A stretch of 64,000 nt of DNA from Desulfovibrio piger ATCC 29098. GTDB taxonomy: Bacteria; Desulfobacterota; Desulfovibrionia; Desulfovibrionales; Desulfovibrionaceae. The stretch covers positions 608,780 through 672,779 of the forward strand of contig NZ_DS996359.1 of NCBI RefSeq assembly GCF_000156375.1, in the 5' to 3' direction. Under the pieces are notes generated by a model. The model did no database searches. It saw only the letters and a list, made by a program, of their open reading frames with translations, and was not told the origin of the DNA. Below are positions 33,275 to 43,552 of the stretch, in pieces (within the stretch, counting starts at the first letter, position 1; each line of letters begins with the position of its first letter). Both the position numbers and the translations under genes were made by a program.

Positions 33275-34561
33275 ATGAGTCTGTCTCTTGCCGACAGGCA
33301 GGCCATCCTGGCCCTGCTGCATCAGGAAGTGGTGCCCGCCCTGGGCTGCACCGAACCCATCGCCGTGGCGCTGACCGCGGCCCGTGCCGCCGAGGCGCTG
33401 GGCCGGACACCGGAACGCCTGGACGTGGCCGTCAGCGCCAATCTGCTCAAGAACGGCATGGGCGTCATGGTCCCCGGCACGGGCGAGATGGGCCTGGCCA
33501 TTGCCGCCGCTGCCGGTGCCCTGGGCGGGAAGAGCGCCCTTGGCCTGGAATGCCTGGCCTCGCTCGATCCCGCACAGGCCGAAGCCGCCCGGGCCATGGT
33601 GGCCGCCGACGCCGTGGAGCTGCACCTGCCGGACAACGACTTGCTGCTGTACTGCCTGGTGACGGCCCATGCCGACGGGCACAGTGCCGCCGCCGAGCTG
33701 CGTGACAGCCATGACAACATCACCCGCGTCTGGCAGGACGGTGCCCTGGTGGAAGACCACATGCCCGCGGAGACCGGCGAAGCCGCTCCCGCCGACTGGC
33801 CCCTGACCCTGGCCCGGGTCTACGAATTTGCCACCACCGCGCCGCTGGAAGAGATCAGCTTCATCCTCGAAGCCGCGCGCATGAACCGCCAGGTGGCCGA
33901 GGAAGGCCTCTCCAGCCAGTACGGTCTGGGCGTGGGCAAATCCATGGACGCCCGGGTGCGCAAGCACATCCTTTCCGATGATCTGCCCACCTTCGCCATC
34001 CGTCTGACCGCCGCCGCGGCCGACGCCCGCATGGCCGGGGTCATGATGCCCGTCATGAGCAATTCGGGCAGCGGCAACCAGGGCATCACCTGCACCATGC
34101 CCGTGGTGGCCTGCGCCATCCGGCAGGAAAGCAGCGACGAGGACCTGGCCCGCGCCCTGATGATGAGCCACCTCACCTCCATCCACATCAAGCATCACCT
34201 GGGCCGCCTTTCCGCCCATTGCGGCGCCATGGTGGCCGCCACGGCCGCCGGGTGCGGCATCGCCCTGCTGCTGGACGGCGATCTGGCGGTCATGGAGCGC
34301 ACCATCCGCAACATGGTGGGCAACGTGGCCGGTATGATCTGCGACGGTGCCAAGAGCAGCTGCGCCCTTAAGGTCGCCACCGCCGTGGGCGCCGGCATCC
34401 AGGCCGTCATGCTGGCCCTGGACGGCTCCGTGGTGCCCGGTAACGAAGGCATCACCGACGACGATATCGAAGTCTGCATCGCCAACCTGGGCCGCTTGGG
34501 CTCCACGGGCATGAAGGAAGCCGACAAGGTCATCCTGGATATCATGCTCAAAAAGTCCTAA
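33275..34561 (+). CDS. L-cysteine desulfidase family protein (CdsB/CyuA, UPF0597)
   Basis: A 428-residue cytoplasmic protein. Members with this fold split L-cysteine to sulfide, ammonia and pyruvate using an oxygen-sensitive [4Fe-4S] cluster. The family segments are ALGCTEPIAVAL (with the conserved C25), NPGTGE-like MVPGTGEMG, NSGSGNQGITCTMPVVA, and GMICDGAKSSCALKV near the C terminus. The ATG at 33275 has GGAG five bases upstream. It follows an SLC1-type symporter on the same strand, so uptake and breakdown of cysteine or a related amino acid is a reasonable joint role. In E. coli, CyuA works with the CyuP permease. The substrate here is inferred. A long hairpin follows the gene. Confidence 0.88.
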   Translation: MSLSLADRQAILALLHQEVVPALGCTEPIAVALTAARAAEALGRTPERLDVAVSANLLKNGMGVMVPGTGEMGLAIAAAAGALGGKSALGLECLASLDPAQAEAARAMVAADAVELHLPDNDLLLYCLVTAHADGHSAAAELRDSHDNITRVWQDGALVEDHMPAETGEAAPADWPLTLARVYEFATTAPLEEISFILEAARMNRQVAEEGLSSQYGLGVGKSMDARVRKHILSDDLPTFAIRLTAAAADARMAGVMMPVMSNSGSGNQGITCTMPVVACAIRQESSDEDLARALMMSHLTSIHIKHHLGRLSAHCGAMVAATAAGCGIALLLDGDLAVMERTIRNMVGNVAGMICDGAKSSCALKVATAVGAGIQAVMLALDGSVVPGNEGITDDDIEVCIANLGRLGSTGMKEADKVILDIMLKKS

Positions 34562-34590
34562 GCAGGAAGGATGGCTGAAGAAAATGTTTG

Positions 34591-34641
34591 ATGAGGGGAG
34601 AGGGAAACCCTTTTGGAAAAGGGTTCTCCCTCTCCCCTCAT
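34591..34641. terminator. Long hairpin 3' of the cysteine desulfidase gene
   Basis: ATGAGGGGAGAGGGA plus AACCCTTTT pairs with AAAAGGGTT and the mirror arm ending in CTCAT, with one unpaired base and the loop GG. Arms exceed 20 bp. It is 30 bases after the stop and is a typical member of the recurring family. Confidence 0.62.
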
Positions 34642-34770
34642 GCTCCCCTCTCCCTTCCCAAAACTTTTGTTCCGGTCTCCGGCAGGTGGCGTAGCGCCAC
34701 AGGCGGAAGAAGATGGGCAGTCTCCAGAAGAGCATGGGGGAGGACGGTAAGATCTGCTTAACTCAAGCAT

Positions 34771-34805
34771 AAAAAGCGCCCGGTCGTTTCGACCGGGCGC
34801 TTTTG
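34771..34805. terminator. Orphan bidirectional terminator
   Basis: AAAAGCGCCCGGTC (34772-34785) pairs perfectly with 34791-34804 over GTTTC, flanked by A-run and T-run, so it could act on both strands. It lies in the 34562-35185 gap with no gene attached. It may mark the end of a small RNA or be a second barrier. Confidence 0.75.
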
Positions 34806-34947
34806 CATTCACAGGGCGAGGGGCCGGGCAGGCCGTGTTTTCTCCACGGGGTGTCATATCGTCCCCTTTGGGCAGTCGTGGTCGATTGACGATCCAAGAG
34901 ACAGGATGGCCCGGGGAGTTTTGTCTCCTGCACGAACGGTCAGACGA

Positions 34948-34980
34948 GAGGAGCCCGGTCAGTTTCTGGCCGGGCTCCTC
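34948..34980. repeat. GC-rich hairpin in the gap before gatA
   Basis: GAGGAGCCCGG pairs with CCGGGCTCCTC across an 11-base loop. There is no T-run. Its core CCCGGTC resembles the neighbouring orphan terminator at 34771. Function unknown. Confidence 0.4.
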
Positions 34981-35128
34981 GCATCTGGCGGCCCCGCATC
35001 CGAAGACGGGGACCTGCATGCAGATCAGAAAAAGAGGTTTTGGAAGGGAGGGGGGAAGGCCGACCAGGGGCGGCCCTCAGAGCCGTGCCCGTTACGACGA
35101 AGGAAGTTACGGGCATCGAGAGCTGGCT

Positions 35129-35164
35129 GGAGGGAGAACCTTTTCTCGAAAAGGTTTCCCTCCC
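35129..35164. terminator. Long hairpin 3' of gatA
   Basis: GGAGGGAGAACCTTTT pairs with AAAAGGTTTCCCTCC (one mismatch) around CTCG. It is 22 bases past the minus-strand gatA stop and belongs to the recurring family. Immediately upstream (about 35079-35121) is a single copy resembling the hairpin unit repeated at 43553. Confidence 0.6.
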
Positions 35165-35185
35165 CCGTTGCCTTGCTTGCGCATT

Positions 35186-36646
35186 CTACAGCTGGGCCAG
35201 ACCGATGCCGGGCAGGGCGGCTTCGAGACCGGCACCCAGACGGAAGAGGCCCGCTTCGTCAAAGGCCTTGCCGATGAGCTGCATGCCCACGGGCATCTTG
35301 CTTTCGGCGGCCATGCCCACGGGCAGGGACAGGCCGGGCAGACCGGCCAGGTTCAGGGACAGGGTGTAGGCGTCCATGAGGTACATCTGCAGCGGATCGG
35401 CGCTGTGGCAGCCCATTTCCCAGGCCGTGACGGGGGAGACTGGGGCCAGCAGGGCGTCGCACTGTTCGAGGGCGGCCAGGTATTCGTCACGGATAAGGCG
35501 GCGGACCTGGGCGGCCTTGCGGAAGTAGGCGTCGTAGTAGCCGGAGGAGAGCACATAGGTGCCCAGCAGGATGCGGCGCTTGACTTCCTGCCCGAAGCCT
35601 TCGCTGCGCGAGCGCACGTAGAGCTCGGCCAGCTGCTTGACGTCGGCGGCGCGATGGCCGTAGCGCACGCCGTCGAAGCGGGCCAGGTTGGAGCTCGCTT
35701 CGGCCATGGCGATGATGTAGTAGGTGGCGATGGCCGCATTGGTGTGCGGCAGGCTCACTTCCACGATCTCGGCACCTTCGGCGCGGGCCGTCTCGATGGC
35801 TTTTTCGCACACGGCGCGCACTTCGGGAGCGAGGCCTTCGGCATAGAATTCCTTGGGCAGGCCCAGGCGGGCGCCCTTGAGGGAAGGCGCGGCGGCAGCG
35901 GCGTCATAGTCGTCCACGGGGCGGGGATCGCAGGTGGCGTCGCGCTGGTCATGACCGGCGATGACGCCCAGCACGCGGGCGCAGTCGGCCACGCTGCGGC
36001 CCAGGGGACCGATCTGGTCCAGGGAGGAGCCGTAGGCGATGAGGCCGTAACGGGACACGCGGCCGTAGGTGGGCTTGATGCCGGTGCAGCCGCAAAGGCT
36101 GGCGGGCTGGCGGATGGAGCCGCCGGTATCGGAACCCAGGGAGGCGAAGCACTGGCAGGCGGCCACGGACGCGGCGGAACCGCCGCTGGAGCCGCCGGGC
36201 ACGCGCTGGAGATCCCAGGGGTTGTGCGTGGTCTTGTAGGCGGAATTTTCCGTGGTGGAGCCCATGGCGAATTCGTCGAGGTTGTTCTTGCCCAGGATCA
36301 CGGCACCGGCCTCACGCAGGCGCTGCACGGCAAAGGCGTCGTACACGGGTATGTAGCCTTCGAGGATGCGGGAACCGGCGGTGGTGGGCATGCCCTGGGT
36401 GGACAGGGCGTCCTTGACGGTGACGGGCACGCCCCAGAGGGGCTGGGAAGCATCGGGGCCCTGGGCGTCCAGCTGGCGGGCGCGGGCCAGGGCGCCTTCG
36501 GCATCCACATGGAGCAGGGCGCCCACGCGTTCTTCAGTGGCGGCGATGCGGTCGAGGCAGGCGCGGGTGGCTTCTTCGGCACCGATCTCTTTCTTTTGCA
36601 GGGCATCGGCCAGCGCGGTCAGGTTCAGCGAGCAGATCTCGTTCAT
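35186..36646 (-). CDS. gatA: Glutamyl/aspartyl-tRNA amidotransferase subunit A
   Basis: A 486-residue amidase that hydrolyses glutamine to supply ammonia for converting Glu-tRNA(Gln) and Asp-tRNA(Asn) to the cognate forms within GatCAB. The amidase triad is complete: K78 (TVKDA), S153 (GGSSGGS) and nucleophile S177 (GSDTGGS). Spacing matches Staphylococcus GatA with an offset of one. It follows gatC by 12 bases; gatB is not in the window. Product gene order here is lipoprotein, gatC, gatA. Confidence 0.96.
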   Translation of the reverse strand: MNEICSLNLTALADALQKKEIGAEEATRACLDRIAATEERVGALLHVDAEGALARARQLDAQGPDASQPLWGVPVTVKDALSTQGMPTTAGSRILEGYIPVYDAFAVQRLREAGAVILGKNNLDEFAMGSTTENSAYKTTHNPWDLQRVPGGSSGGSAASVAACQCFASLGSDTGGSIRQPASLCGCTGIKPTYGRVSRYGLIAYGSSLDQIGPLGRSVADCARVLGVIAGHDQRDATCDPRPVDDYDAAAAAPSLKGARLGLPKEFYAEGLAPEVRAVCEKAIETARAEGAEIVEVSLPHTNAAIATYYIIAMAEASSNLARFDGVRYGHRAADVKQLAELYVRSRSEGFGQEVKRRILLGTYVLSSGYYDAYFRKAAQVRRLIRDEYLAALEQCDALLAPVSPVTAWEMGCHSADPLQMYLMDAYTLSLNLAGLPGLSLPVGMAAESKMPVGMQLIGKAFDEAGLFRLGAGLEAALPGIGLAQL

Positions 36647-36658
36647 GATGCGTCTCCT

Positions 36659-36955
36659 TTAGACGATGCGCGGCACGATGAAATAGTCTTCATCATGTTC
36701 GGGAGCGTTGCCCAGCACGTCCTCACGGCGGCGCTTGCGCTCGGGCTGGTCGTCGCGCATGGGGGTGGCATGGCTCACGGGGCTGTAAAGGGGTTCCACG
36801 GCGCTGGTATCCACCTGGGCCAGCACATCCATATAGGCGAGGATGTCGCCGAACTGGCGGGCAAAGAGGGCCTTTTCCTCGTCACTGACGGCAAGGCGGG
36901 ACAGCTGGGCCATGTGGGCCACGACGTCCTGGCTGATATTCTTGTTTTCGGACAT
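36659..36955 (-). CDS. gatC: Glutamyl/aspartyl-tRNA amidotransferase subunit C
   Basis: A 98-residue GatC that wraps around the GatA-GatB interface and stabilises the complex. It matches the family through VAHMAQLSRLAVSDEE near the N terminus, LYSPVSHATPMRDD in the middle and EDYFIVPRIV at the end. The ATG at 36955 has AAGG eight bases upstream. It lies 23 bases after the LpoA-like lipoprotein gene and 12 before gatA. Confidence 0.94.
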   Translation of the reverse strand: MSENKNISQDVVAHMAQLSRLAVSDEEKALFARQFGDILAYMDVLAQVDTSAVEPLYSPVSHATPMRDDQPERKRRREDVLGNAPEHDEDYFIVPRIV

Positions 36956-36978
36956 GGGATCTACCTTGAGGTGCACCG

Positions 36979-38385
36979 TTATCGGGCGGTACGGGTTGTG
37001 CCGGTGGTGGCCGGCGAAAGGCGCAGTTTGTACGACGGCTGGGGCGTGGTGGACAGGGGCGCCACACCGGGCGTCGGGGACGTGGCCGCGGGCGTGTTGA
37101 GCACGGCGGGCCCGGCCGACATGCCGGGCAGGCCCGGGATGAGGGAGTTGCCCTGTTCGTCCACGGTGGGCAGGCCCTGCATGCGCAGGGCGGCACGCTG
37201 CAGGATGGCTTCGCGCATGTTGCGGAAGCGGGTCAGATCCAGCGGCTCCATACCGTTGGCGCCGGGCTGGAACAGATGCAGTTTCTGGTGGGCGATGCCC
37301 TTTTCGTCCCAGGAAAGGGGGGCCATGGCCCACTGGATCTTCATGTTGGCGGCCTGGGCATTGACCGTGGCGGCCGGGGGACGGCTGTCGAAGGCCATGC
37401 GCACGGCAAAACGCACGAAGTCATAGCCCAGGGCCACCCAAAAGTCGGTACCGGGGGCCCGCAGGGCGGCGGGGGCCTGCGTGATGTCCCAGGCGGCGGG
37501 GAAGACCGCCAGGGCATAGCGGTCGGGCTCGGCCACGGTCTTGCCGTCCAGGCCCTGTTCCCACAGGGTGGTGCCCAGCAGCACGAGGCGATCCTCGCCG
37601 TTGTACATCAGGCTGGTGGTCAGCAGGTTCATGTTCTTCCAGGAGTCGGGCAGGAAGAGCGCTTCGAACTGCGTCTGGGGGATGGGCGCGGTGATGTTCT
37701 CCTGGGTGGTCGGATTGATGAGCGTGGCGGCCTGGCCGCTCCAGGTGCTGGACTGGCCGGGCGTGTAGCTGGCCGAATGCAGGGTGATGCCCATGCCGGT
37801 GAGCTTCTGGTCCAGCAGGCCGGTCATGCGGGGGCCGTAATTGTCCGTGGGATAGAAGGCGCCAAAGGTGCGCAGGCCCAGGTCTTCGGTGACGAAGCTC
37901 ACCAGACGGTCGATCTGGTCCTGGGGGCTGGGGAAGAAGCGCCAGGCCCGCACGCCTTCGTCACCGGGCAGCAGGCTGGGCATGAAGGCGAAGAAGACGC
38001 GCTTTTCCAGCATGCCGGACGTCTGGATCTGCTTGAAGATGGGGGCCTGCAGGGGGCCGCCAACCATGACGCAATTGGGGGGCAGGGCGGCAAGCTGGGC
38101 GTTCCAGTCGGACTTGCTGGTATCCACCACATGCAGCTGTGCCAGCAGGCCGCCGGCCTGGAGTTCGCGCAGGGCGATCTCGGCGCCGTTGCGGATCTTG
38201 GCGGCAACGCCGGCATAGGGGCCGCTGCTGGGCAGGGCCAGGGCGATATGGGGCCCCGTGGGCGTGGCGGGCTTGGGAGCCGGAGCCTTGCTGGGAGCGG
38301 AGGGGGAGAACTGGCAGGCGCTGAGCGCCAGCACCAGGAGCAGCAGGATGGGGAGAAAAACGCGGGGCGAGCAGCTGTTTTTCAT
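36979..38385 (-). CDS. LpoA/LppC-like periplasmic-binding-fold lipoprotein
   Basis: A 468-residue lipoprotein. Signal peptide II with lipobox LSAC places the lipidated cysteine at about residue 24. A Pro-rich linker leads to a type I periplasmic-binding-protein fold that begins HIALALPSSGPYAGVAAKIRNG. This is the layout of LppC/LpoA proteins, which activate penicillin-binding protein 1A from the outer membrane in E. coli, and also of ligand-binding receptors. The gene is distant from the penicillin-binding protein at 25804, so that role is inferred. The last about 60 residues are Pro/Thr-rich. The start lacks a clear ribosome-binding site but is fixed by the signal peptide. It is probably co-transcribed with gatC and gatA. 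Confidence 0.8.
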   Translation of the reverse strand: MKNSCSPRVFLPILLLLVLALSACQFSPSAPSKAPAPKPATPTGPHIALALPSSGPYAGVAAKIRNGAEIALRELQAGGLLAQLHVVDTSKSDWNAQLAALPPNCVMVGGPLQAPIFKQIQTSGMLEKRVFFAFMPSLLPGDEGVRAWRFFPSPQDQIDRLVSFVTEDLGLRTFGAFYPTDNYGPRMTGLLDQKLTGMGITLHSASYTPGQSSTWSGQAATLINPTTQENITAPIPQTQFEALFLPDSWKNMNLLTTSLMYNGEDRLVLLGTTLWEQGLDGKTVAEPDRYALAVFPAAWDITQAPAALRAPGTDFWVALGYDFVRFAVRMAFDSRPPAATVNAQAANMKIQWAMAPLSWDEKGIAHQKLHLFQPGANGMEPLDLTRFRNMREAILQRAALRMQGLPTVDEQGNSLIPGLPGMSAGPAVLNTPAATSPTPGVAPLSTTPQPSYKLRLSPATTGTTRTAR

Positions 38386-38606
38386 GGCAGTACAGGGCTG
38401 AAAGGATGCGTCGTTTCCGGACGCGGGACGGGCCGGGACCGGATGGCCGGTGATGGCATGCCTCAGGCAGGCGGCATGGTGGACATGCTGCCGGATACGG
38501 GACGGGCGGGAGCGGCGTTCCCGGGCAAGTCTGGAATCATAGCCCGCTCTGCAACGTGGCGCAAGGGGCGGGAAGGAGGTGCGCGGGGAAGGGGGAGAGG
38601 AAGGGA

Positions 38607-38656
38607 CAAAAAAACGCGACGCGCCCAAGGATTGGATTGGAGCGGAGCGCGTCGCG
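38607..38656 (-). terminator. Minus-strand terminator upstream of the LpoA-like gene
   Basis: CGCGACGCGC (38615-38624) pairs with 38647-38656 and is followed on the minus strand by seven T residues. Another minus-strand terminator already lies at 38894-38925, so this one closes a gene-free interval of about 240 bases. That interval may be a small RNA or simply read-through control. The remainder of the 38386-38932 gap shows no gene. Confidence 0.7.
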
Positions 38657-38893
38657 GCTGTGCCTGTGGGAGGCACAAATATGGCAGGCTTCCGGGGTAC
38701 CGGAAGGGGGACCTTTTTCAAATCCAGAAAGTTATGCAGCAAAAAGAATTTTTTGTAAAGATGCGTCATGGCAGGAAATATCCTTGCCCTGCCAAAGCGT
38801 TTCCCGGCAGTGGCAAGCGGTACGTCCCGGGCCTTTCCAGCCCGCATGCGGGACGATGCCACACGCCCTTTGATCCGGATGCGGGCCGGAGAC

Positions 38894-38925
38894 AAAAAAT
38901 GCGGAAGCTCCGGAGAGCTTCCGCA
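38894..38925. terminator. Terminator of the small Pro-rich lipoprotein gene
   Basis: TGCGGAAGCTC pairs with GAGCTTCCGCA over CGGA and is followed on the minus strand by six T residues. The plus side has a short A-run, so it may be bidirectional. Confidence 0.85.
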
Positions 38926-38932
38926 AAAGGCA

Positions 38933-39226
38933 TCAGCGACGCGGGGGATGATCCCGCCTGTCATCGCGTCGGTCATGGACTGGGACGGGCTTGTTGTCCC
39001 CGTGGCGGGGCTCCGGGCGGGGAGTCACATGGGCCGGGGGCGCGGGCTTGCTGGGCTGGACCCTGTGCGGCGGGGGCGGCGGTTGCCGGTGATGGCGCGG
39101 CGGTGGCGGGTCGTCGTACCAGGGATCGTTGTTATGCACACAGCCTGTCCCCAGGAGGAAGAGCCCGGAGAGCAGGATCAGGGCCAGGACGTGCAGGAGC
39201 CTGACAAAAGCGGGATATGGACGCAT
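38933..39226 (-). CDS. Small Pro/His/Arg-rich lipoprotein
   Basis: A 97-residue protein. A hydrophobic signal (about residues 8-26) ends in LLGTGC, a slightly non-standard lipobox with Gly at -3. The rest is low complexity: PPPP stretches, HHRQ and a basic tail DRRDDRRDHPPRR. It recalls the exported repeat protein at 31055 in composition but not in repeat unit. The ATG has AAGGAG six bases upstream. It sits between the dnaK terminator and its own terminator. No family recognised. Confidence 0.72.
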   Translation of the reverse strand: MRPYPAFVRLLHVLALILLSGLFLLGTGCVHNNDPWYDDPPPPRHHRQPPPPPHRVQPSKPAPPAHVTPRPEPRHGDNKPVPVHDRRDDRRDHPPRR

Positions 39227-39290
39227 AGGCACTCCTTGGTTCCCTTCAGGATAGCATCCCCGGCGCAGGAACGAAAGAGTCTGCGGGCAC

Positions 39291-39320
39291 AAAAAAAAGG
39301 ACGGCCCCGAAGGGCCGTCC
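39291..39320 (-). terminator. dnaK: Terminator of dnaK
   Basis: GGACGGCCC pairs with GGGCCGTCC over a four-base loop and is followed on the minus strand by eight T residues. It lies 24 bases past the dnaK stop. Confidence 0.92.
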
Positions 39321-39343
39321 CTGATATCCGGTTGGTGTGGGGA

Positions 39344-41263
<1,920 letters not shown>

Positions 41264-41693
41264 ATGTGGATCCTCCTCGGAGAAATAAAAACTGTATCGG
41301 TGAACGCCGTAGCGGCGTCTCTTTCGCTTGCGTCCTCTAAGTAAGTCTTTCTGCGTGCTCGTCCAGTGGCAAATGAAAAATTTTTTCCGTGATTCCGGTC
41401 CGGGCACGCGGCGCAGGCCGAAGGGAGGGAAGGCGGGGCCCCGTGAACCCGAAAAAACAGCCGTCCGGCGCCATAGAGGGCGCTGTTGGCAGGGCGTGAC
41501 GGACATGCGGCAGCGCCTGCCATCCGCATGTCGTCAGGGGGATGGGACCATTTTGGGCTACCGGGACCCGGCCGGAAAAAAAGGAAAGTACCCCTGCTCC
41601 GGGCGGCCTGGTCTTGCTTTCCCTGCTGGAAAAATGTAGTGAAAAAAGTAACGACTATCATAGAGGGCGCAACGCGCCGAAGAAGGAGGATAT
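41264..41693. promoter_or_regulatory. Divergent promoter region of dnaK and the dihaem cytochrome
   Basis: A 430-base gap with no gene. Towards dnaK there is an A/T-run near-palindrome (GAAAAATTTTTTC at about 41374-41386). Towards the cytochrome there is TATCAT at about 41656-41661, five of six matches to a -10 box without a good -35, and a GGCGC-AAC-GCGCC hairpin just before its ribosome-binding site. No CIRCE or clear sigma-32 signal was found by eye. Confidence 0.35.
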
Positions 41694-42530
41694 ATGGACA
41701 ACAGCAGACGTAATTGCCTGTGTGGTCTTGGTGGCCTGGCCGTAGGCGGGGCTGTGGCGGCCCTGGTGGGCACCGGCAGCAGCATCGCCCAGGCGGCGGC
41801 TCCGACCAAGCGCTTCGAGCAGGTCAACGGCGAATTCGGCTGGAAGCCCCACAAGCTGGATCCCAAGGAATGCGCCAAGGTGGCCTATGAAGGTTACTGG
41901 TACAAGGGCTACGCCTGTGGTTACGGCGCCTTCTACAGCATCATCGGCGTGCTGGGCGAAAAATACGGCGCCCCGTACAACCAGTTCCCCTTCAGCATGC
42001 TGGAAGCCAACAAGGGCGGCATCTCCGACTGGGGCACCATCTGCGGCGCCCTGTACGGTGCTGCGGCCGCCTTCGCCCTGTTCTGGGGCCGCAAGGAACG
42101 CACCCCCATGGTCAACGAGCTGTACCGCTGGTACGAAGTGACCAAACTGCCCATCTACAATCCCGGCGAACTGGCCCAGGGCGTCAAAGGCGACCTGCCC
42201 AACAACGCTTCCGGCTCCGTGCTCTGCCACATCTCCGTGTCCAAATGGTGTGCCGCCAACAAGATCGAAGCCACCAGCAAGGCCCGCAGCGAACGTTGCG
42301 GCCGTCTGACCGCCGACGTGGCCTACAAGGCCGTGGAGATCTTCAACGCCAAGATCGAACAGGGCAAGAACTACAAGGGCACCTTCGCCGTGCAGCCCGC
42401 CGTGAGCGGCTGTGGTGAATGCCATCAGACCAAGGGCAACGATGCCAACTGGGCCAAGGGCGTCATGGACTGCACCCCCTGCCACAACGGCGCTGAGCCC
42501 CTGCTGAACAAGTTCGAAAACCATCCCTAG
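41694..42530 (+). CDS. Split-Soret-type dihaem cytochrome c
   Basis: A 278-residue periplasmic cytochrome closely matching the split-Soret cytochrome c described from Desulfovibrio desulfuricans. Two haem-attachment motifs lie at the C terminus: CGECH (C240/C243/H244) and CTPCH (C260/C263/H264). The N-terminal domain holds further cysteines (C60, C75, C117, C178, C186, C202) in a C_GCAxxG-like context (GYACGYGAFYS), which may bind an additional metal centre. The leader has a twin arginine at residues 5-6 before a hydrophobic stretch, suggesting Tat export with cofactor already bound; haem attachment would still occur outside. The ribosome-binding site AAGGAGG is ideal. Its electron partner is not established. 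Confidence 0.88.
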   Translation: MDNSRRNCLCGLGGLAVGGAVAALVGTGSSIAQAAAPTKRFEQVNGEFGWKPHKLDPKECAKVAYEGYWYKGYACGYGAFYSIIGVLGEKYGAPYNQFPFSMLEANKGGISDWGTICGALYGAAAAFALFWGRKERTPMVNELYRWYEVTKLPIYNPGELAQGVKGDLPNNASGSVLCHISVSKWCAANKIEATSKARSERCGRLTADVAYKAVEIFNAKIEQGKNYKGTFAVQPAVSGCGECHQTKGNDANWAKGVMDCTPCHNGAEPLLNKFENHP

Positions 42531-42578
42531 GTCAGGGACCCTGCTGCCGGGCATGGCTGCCTGAGCGCACATGATACG

Positions 42579-42612
42579 AAAAGGGCGCGGCTCCAAGGAG
42601 CCACGCCCTTTT
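42579..42612. terminator. Bidirectional terminator between the cytochrome and ZIP genes
   Basis: AAAAGGGCG and GGCTCC pair with GGAGCC and CGCCCTTTT with one internal mismatch. A-run and T-run flanks on both sides let it serve the two converging genes. Confidence 0.8.
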
Positions 42613-42682
42613 CGTTTGTCTGATTTTCGTTGCCCCATGGTCAGGCGCCCATGCCTGCTGGCCGAAGGTATGGCAGCAGGAA

Positions 42683-43498
42683 CTAGCCAACCAGGCTGGA
42701 AAAACTCATGACCAGGCAGAGGCCGCCGATGCAGGCCACCGTGGCGGCGTTGCCGTTGCCGGAAGCATTGGCTTCGGGGATGACTTCTTCGATGACCACA
42801 TAGACCATGGCGCCCGCCGCAGCAGCCAGGGCAAAGGGCAGCAGGCTGCCCGCCACCTGGGAGGCGACGGCACCGAGGATGGCACCGATGGGCGCCGTAC
42901 AGCCGGAAAAGACACCGCACAGCCAGGAACGTTTGGCCGAGAAGCCTTCGGCCCGCAGGGCCGTGGCCACCACCAGGCCTTCGGGCAGGTTCTGGAGCAG
43001 GGTGGTGCCGGTGACCATGAAGGCGGAGCTCATCTCCAGGGCCACGCCCGAGGGCAGGGTGCTGCCCGCGGCCACGGCGCCGTAGCCCACGCCCATGGTC
43101 AGGCCTTCGGGGATGTGGTGCAGGGCCATGGCCGTGACCAGCAGGACGCTGCGGCGCCAGCTGGTGGAAAGGCCTTCCTGCTGCTTCTGGCGGATGTGCA
43201 GATGGGGCAGGAGATGGTCGAGGCCCATAAGGAAGGCCGCACCGGCCATAAGGCCGCAGACGATGGGGATGAAGTGCCAGCGGCCCATATGGGAGGCCAT
43301 CTCGGCCGCGGGCTGCAGCAGGCCCAGGAAGGCCGCGCCCAGCATCATGCCGCCGGCGGCCCCCAGCATGCAGTCCATGGCCAGACGGGAAAATTCGCGG
43401 CGCAGGAAGATGGCGCTGGCCCCCAGGCTGACCGAGATCCAGGAAAGGATGCCGGCAAGCAGGGACTGCAAGATGGGATGACCGAAAAGTGCTTCCAT
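42683..43498 (-). CDS. ZIP-family divalent metal transporter
   Basis: A 271-residue inner-membrane protein with eight predicted helices. The ZIP metal sites are intact: HHIPEG at 127-132 in helix 4 and NLPEG about 40 residues later in helix 5. A cytoplasmic His-containing loop (LDHLLPHLHIRQ) lies between helices 3 and 4, as in other ZIP proteins. It imports zinc, iron or manganese; the metal cannot be fixed. The ATG at 43498 has AAGGAG eight bases upstream; the frame stays open further upstream only through the repeat region. Confidence 0.9.
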   Translation of the reverse strand: MEALFGHPILQSLLAGILSWISVSLGASAIFLRREFSRLAMDCMLGAAGGMMLGAAFLGLLQPAAEMASHMGRWHFIPIVCGLMAGAAFLMGLDHLLPHLHIRQKQQEGLSTSWRRSVLLVTAMALHHIPEGLTMGVGYGAVAAGSTLPSGVALEMSSAFMVTGTTLLQNLPEGLVVATALRAEGFSAKRSWLCGVFSGCTAPIGAILGAVASQVAGSLLPFALAAAAGAMVYVVIEEVIPEANASGNGNAATVACIGGLCLVMSFSSLVG

Positions 43499-43552
43499 GA
43501 AACGTTCTCCTTCTGGTTGGTCAGACCGGGCCCGACGTATCACGCGCTGTTG

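Noticed and set aside
41264-41693. CIRCE/HrcA operator or sigma-32 promoter for dnaK
   Set aside because: No TTAGCACTC-type inverted repeat or clear heat-shock -35/-10 pair was found by eye.
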